Source: JAGVXD01 sp964554415 (GTDB lineage Archaea; Nanobdellota; Nanobdellia; Pacearchaeales; GW2011-AR1). From it: a stretch of DNA of 15,477 bases. Both the position numbers and the translations under genes were made by a program. Location of the stretch: assembly GCA_964554415.1 (NCBI GenBank), contig CAZKON010000021.1, positions 1 to 15,477 on the forward strand, given 5' to 3'. Positions 14,192 through 15,477 of the stretch are shown here, piece after piece. Positions within the stretch are counted from its first letter, which is position 1, and the number at the start of each line of letters is the position of its first letter. Below the pieces are notes generated by a model. The model was not told the origin of the DNA. It did no database searches and saw only the letters and a program-made list of their open reading frames with translations.

Positions 14192-14802
14192 ACAAAAAAT
14201 CTCTTTTTCTTAAAATATTCAAACAAGCTCAAGCAAAATACGACAACGTAGAAAAGCGTCTTGCTGCAGAAGAGTGGAAAGAAGACTGGCAGACTCTAAT
14301 TGCTACGATTTATTCGGCGCAGAGTCGCGATGAAACAACGATTCCTGTCATGGAATCGTTGTTCGAGGAATTTCCGACGCTTGAGAAACTCGCAAAAGCG
14401 CCCGTGATGAAGATTGAAGCATTGACAAAGAAAATTAATTATTACAAGACGAAATCTAAGAATGCAAAAGCAACTGCGCAAATGCTTCTTGAAAAACATA
14501 ACGGAAAAGTTCCAGAGACAATTGGGGAACTGATTGAACTGCCTGGCGTGGGGAGAAAGACTGCGAACCTCGCCTTATCGGAGATTTATGCGAAAGACGC
14601 GATTTGCGTTGATACGCACGTTCATCGCTTGAGTAATGTTCTTGGATTAGTTAAGACAAAAACGCCTGCGCAGACAGAGCAGGCGTTAATGAATATTGTG
14701 CCGCGCAGGTATTGGAGCAAAATCAATCGGATTTTTGTCCTCTGGGGTAAAGATGTTAGGGGAAGAGAGAGAAAGAAATTGCTAAAAAATCTGAAAAAAT
14801 AA
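14188..14802 (+). CDS. nth: Endonuclease III-like DNA glycosylase without Fe-S cysteines
   Basis: A 204-aa HhH-GPD base-excision repair enzyme that removes oxidised pyrimidines and nicks abasic sites. SAQSRDETT (43-51) corresponds to the family SAQTTD helix. The helix-hairpin-helix is ELPGVGRKTANLAL (117-130) with catalytic K124, and VDTHVHRL (141-148) gives catalytic D142. Both key residues are intact. The C-terminus, where Nth normally has four Cys (CX6CX2CX5C) holding a [4Fe-4S] cluster, reads VLWGKDVRGRERKK and contains none; the only Cys of the protein is C140. The protein is also shorter than typical members, ending in a basic tail. It is translated by overlap with the HEPN gene, an unusual partner for a repair enzyme. 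A glycosylase activity without the cluster is plausible, as cluster-less relatives exist. Confidence 0.9.
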   Translation: MNKKSLFLKIFKQAQAKYDNVEKRLAAEEWKEDWQTLIATIYSAQSRDETTIPVMESLFEEFPTLEKLAKAPVMKIEALTKKINYYKTKSKNAKATAQMLLEKHNGKVPETIGELIELPGVGRKTANLALSEIYAKDAICVDTHVHRLSNVLGLVKTKTPAQTEQALMNIVPRRYWSKINRIFVLWGKDVRGRERKKLLKNLKK

Positions 14803-14834
14803 AATGAAACTATAAAGTAGTTACAAAGAAAAGA

Positions 14835-14842
14835 TTTAAATA
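14835..14842 (+). promoter_or_regulatory. TATA box of the YD-repeat-like gene
   Basis: TTTAAATA is centred 26 nt before the ATG at 14864. This is the same box and spacing as for the MNT operon. Confidence 0.7.
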
Positions 14843-14863
14843 CTCTTAATTATCTCCAACTGT

Positions 14864-15451
14864 ATGATACGATTTGATAAAATATTTCAAAATAAACCTA
14901 GAAAGCAGAAAAAGTCAAGAAATGAAGTATCTCATTCTGAGGAGACTCAAGAGAATAGAAGAGTAATAGGTTACACCTACGATGACGAAGGAAGAGTTTT
15001 ATCTGCAACAGATATTTCTAAAGAAGACAATCTTTATCATTGTATTTTTACACGGGATAAACAGGGAAAGATTGTTCGGGAACTCCGGACTTATTCCGAC
15101 GGCGACTTTGGGTATGTTAGGTTTATACAGTATAATGCTGACGGAAGCGTAGTCTCAACGAGGTATTGTGATAAAAACGATGAGCTTCTTCTTTTTCCTG
15201 GAGATGTTGAAATCTCTCTTGCGCAAAGTAAGGACTTTCCTAAAGTTTATCAAGTTGCATGGGGAAATGATGGTGTTGAATTAAATTATGATGTTGCACA
15301 GAAGTTACGATTGCCTGAACTTTTTGGTTCAAACGTTATGCAAAAGGATGCGTTCACTTTCTTTGATGCATATCCCTGGTTTAAGGATTCTCCAGAAATA
15401 AGACTTGACAGATATCCCTGGTTAAAATTTCCTCTTTCCACCAGTCTGTGA
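14864..15451 (+). CDS. YD-repeat-like soluble protein, unknown function
   Basis: A 195-aa protein with no signal peptide. After a basic N-terminal tail (KPRKQKKSRN) come three beta-hairpin units resembling the YD/RHS repeat: YTYDDEGRVLS (about 37-47), FTRDKQGKIVRE (about 62-73) and IQYNADGSVVS (about 88-98). Each has the aromatic-x-x-x-x-G-x-V/I pattern. The C-terminal half has acidic and aromatic residues and a doubled motif, YPWFKDSPEIRLDRYPWLK (about 170-188). Large RHS proteins are secreted shells around toxins; this is far too short for that and lacks a signal, so the repeat probably serves only as a small beta sheet. It is an orphan with its own TATA box. A hairpin overlaps its stop codon. 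Confidence 0.72.
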   Translation: MIRFDKIFQNKPRKQKKSRNEVSHSEETQENRRVIGYTYDDEGRVLSATDISKEDNLYHCIFTRDKQGKIVRELRTYSDGDFGYVRFIQYNADGSVVSTRYCDKNDELLLFPGDVEISLAQSKDFPKVYQVAWGNDGVELNYDVAQKLRLPELFGSNVMQKDAFTFFDAYPWFKDSPEIRLDRYPWLKFPLSTSL

Positions 15452-15458
15452 CTGGTGG
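15438..15458 (+). terminator. Stem-loop over the stop codon, possible terminator
   Basis: CCACCAGT (15438-15445) pairs perfectly with 15451-15458 across a 5-nt loop; the TGA stop (15449-15451) ends where the right arm begins. A short T-run starts at about 15473, at the window edge. Archaeal termination mainly needs the T-run, so the hairpin could instead stabilise the 3' end. Confidence 0.45.
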
Positions 15459-15477
15459 TCTAAACCAATAACTTTTT

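Overview
The window looks archaeal, most likely from a small-genome DPANN lineage (Woesearchaeota- or Pacearchaeota-like; this placement is inference). Support comes from an archaeal/eukaryal-type prolyl-tRNA synthetase and a deoxyhypusine synthase (hypusine pathway). TATA boxes sit about 24-27 nt upstream of nearly every isolated start codon, which implies leaderless mRNAs. There is also a tRNA-Arg with an oligo-T terminator and no encoded CCA, a very compact layout with convergent genes a few bases apart, and surface proteins with the Cys-rich and 'LTGN'-type juxtamembrane features I associate with DPANN genomes.

Layout. 1-306: two identical 134-bp copies of a hairpin-rich repeat at a 172-bp period, running straight into the C-terminal half of a HepT-like HEPN ribonuclease (broken gene). 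540-866: orphan 108-aa ORF. 874-2340 (-): proS, and 2392-2463 (-): tRNA-Arg(UCG). 2580-3710 (+): 11-TM amino-acid permease. 3718-4056 (-): small membrane-anchored protein. 4151-4930 (+): a calcineurin-like phosphoesterase fold with most metal ligands replaced. 4927-8568 (-): a 1213-aa membrane-anchored protein with an FN3-like domain and an internal zinc-protease motif (HEAIH) carried on a sharply AT-rich segment. 8600-9970 (-): gatB. 10151-11134 (-): deoxyhypusine synthase. 11192-12571 (-): glyco-type surface protein with a Cys-rich module. About 12600-13286: intergenic region of about 690 bp with a GC-rich hairpin patch, a second array of hairpins built on the same plan as the repeat at 1-306, and a palindromic operator. 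13287-14802 (+): three-gene overlapping operon of wHTH-MNT nucleotidyltransferase, HEPN protein and an endonuclease III lacking its Fe-S cysteines. 14864-15451 (+): YD-repeat-like orphan.

How the genes work together. The housekeeping block (proS, tRNA-Arg, gatB, DHS) serves translation: tRNA charging, amidation of mischarged tRNA, and hypusination of aIF5A. The accessory parts are the cell-surface proteins and two HEPN/MNT toxin-antitoxin-like loci (one broken, one apparently intact). The two hairpin arrays share a linker motif (GACGGC) and terminal TCRA/TYGA stems, and each lies next to one of the HEPN loci; this is the most novel-looking signal. The other notable points are the possible domain-swapped zincin protein, the pseudo-phosphoesterase convergent to it, and the cluster-less Nth in the toxin-antitoxin operon.
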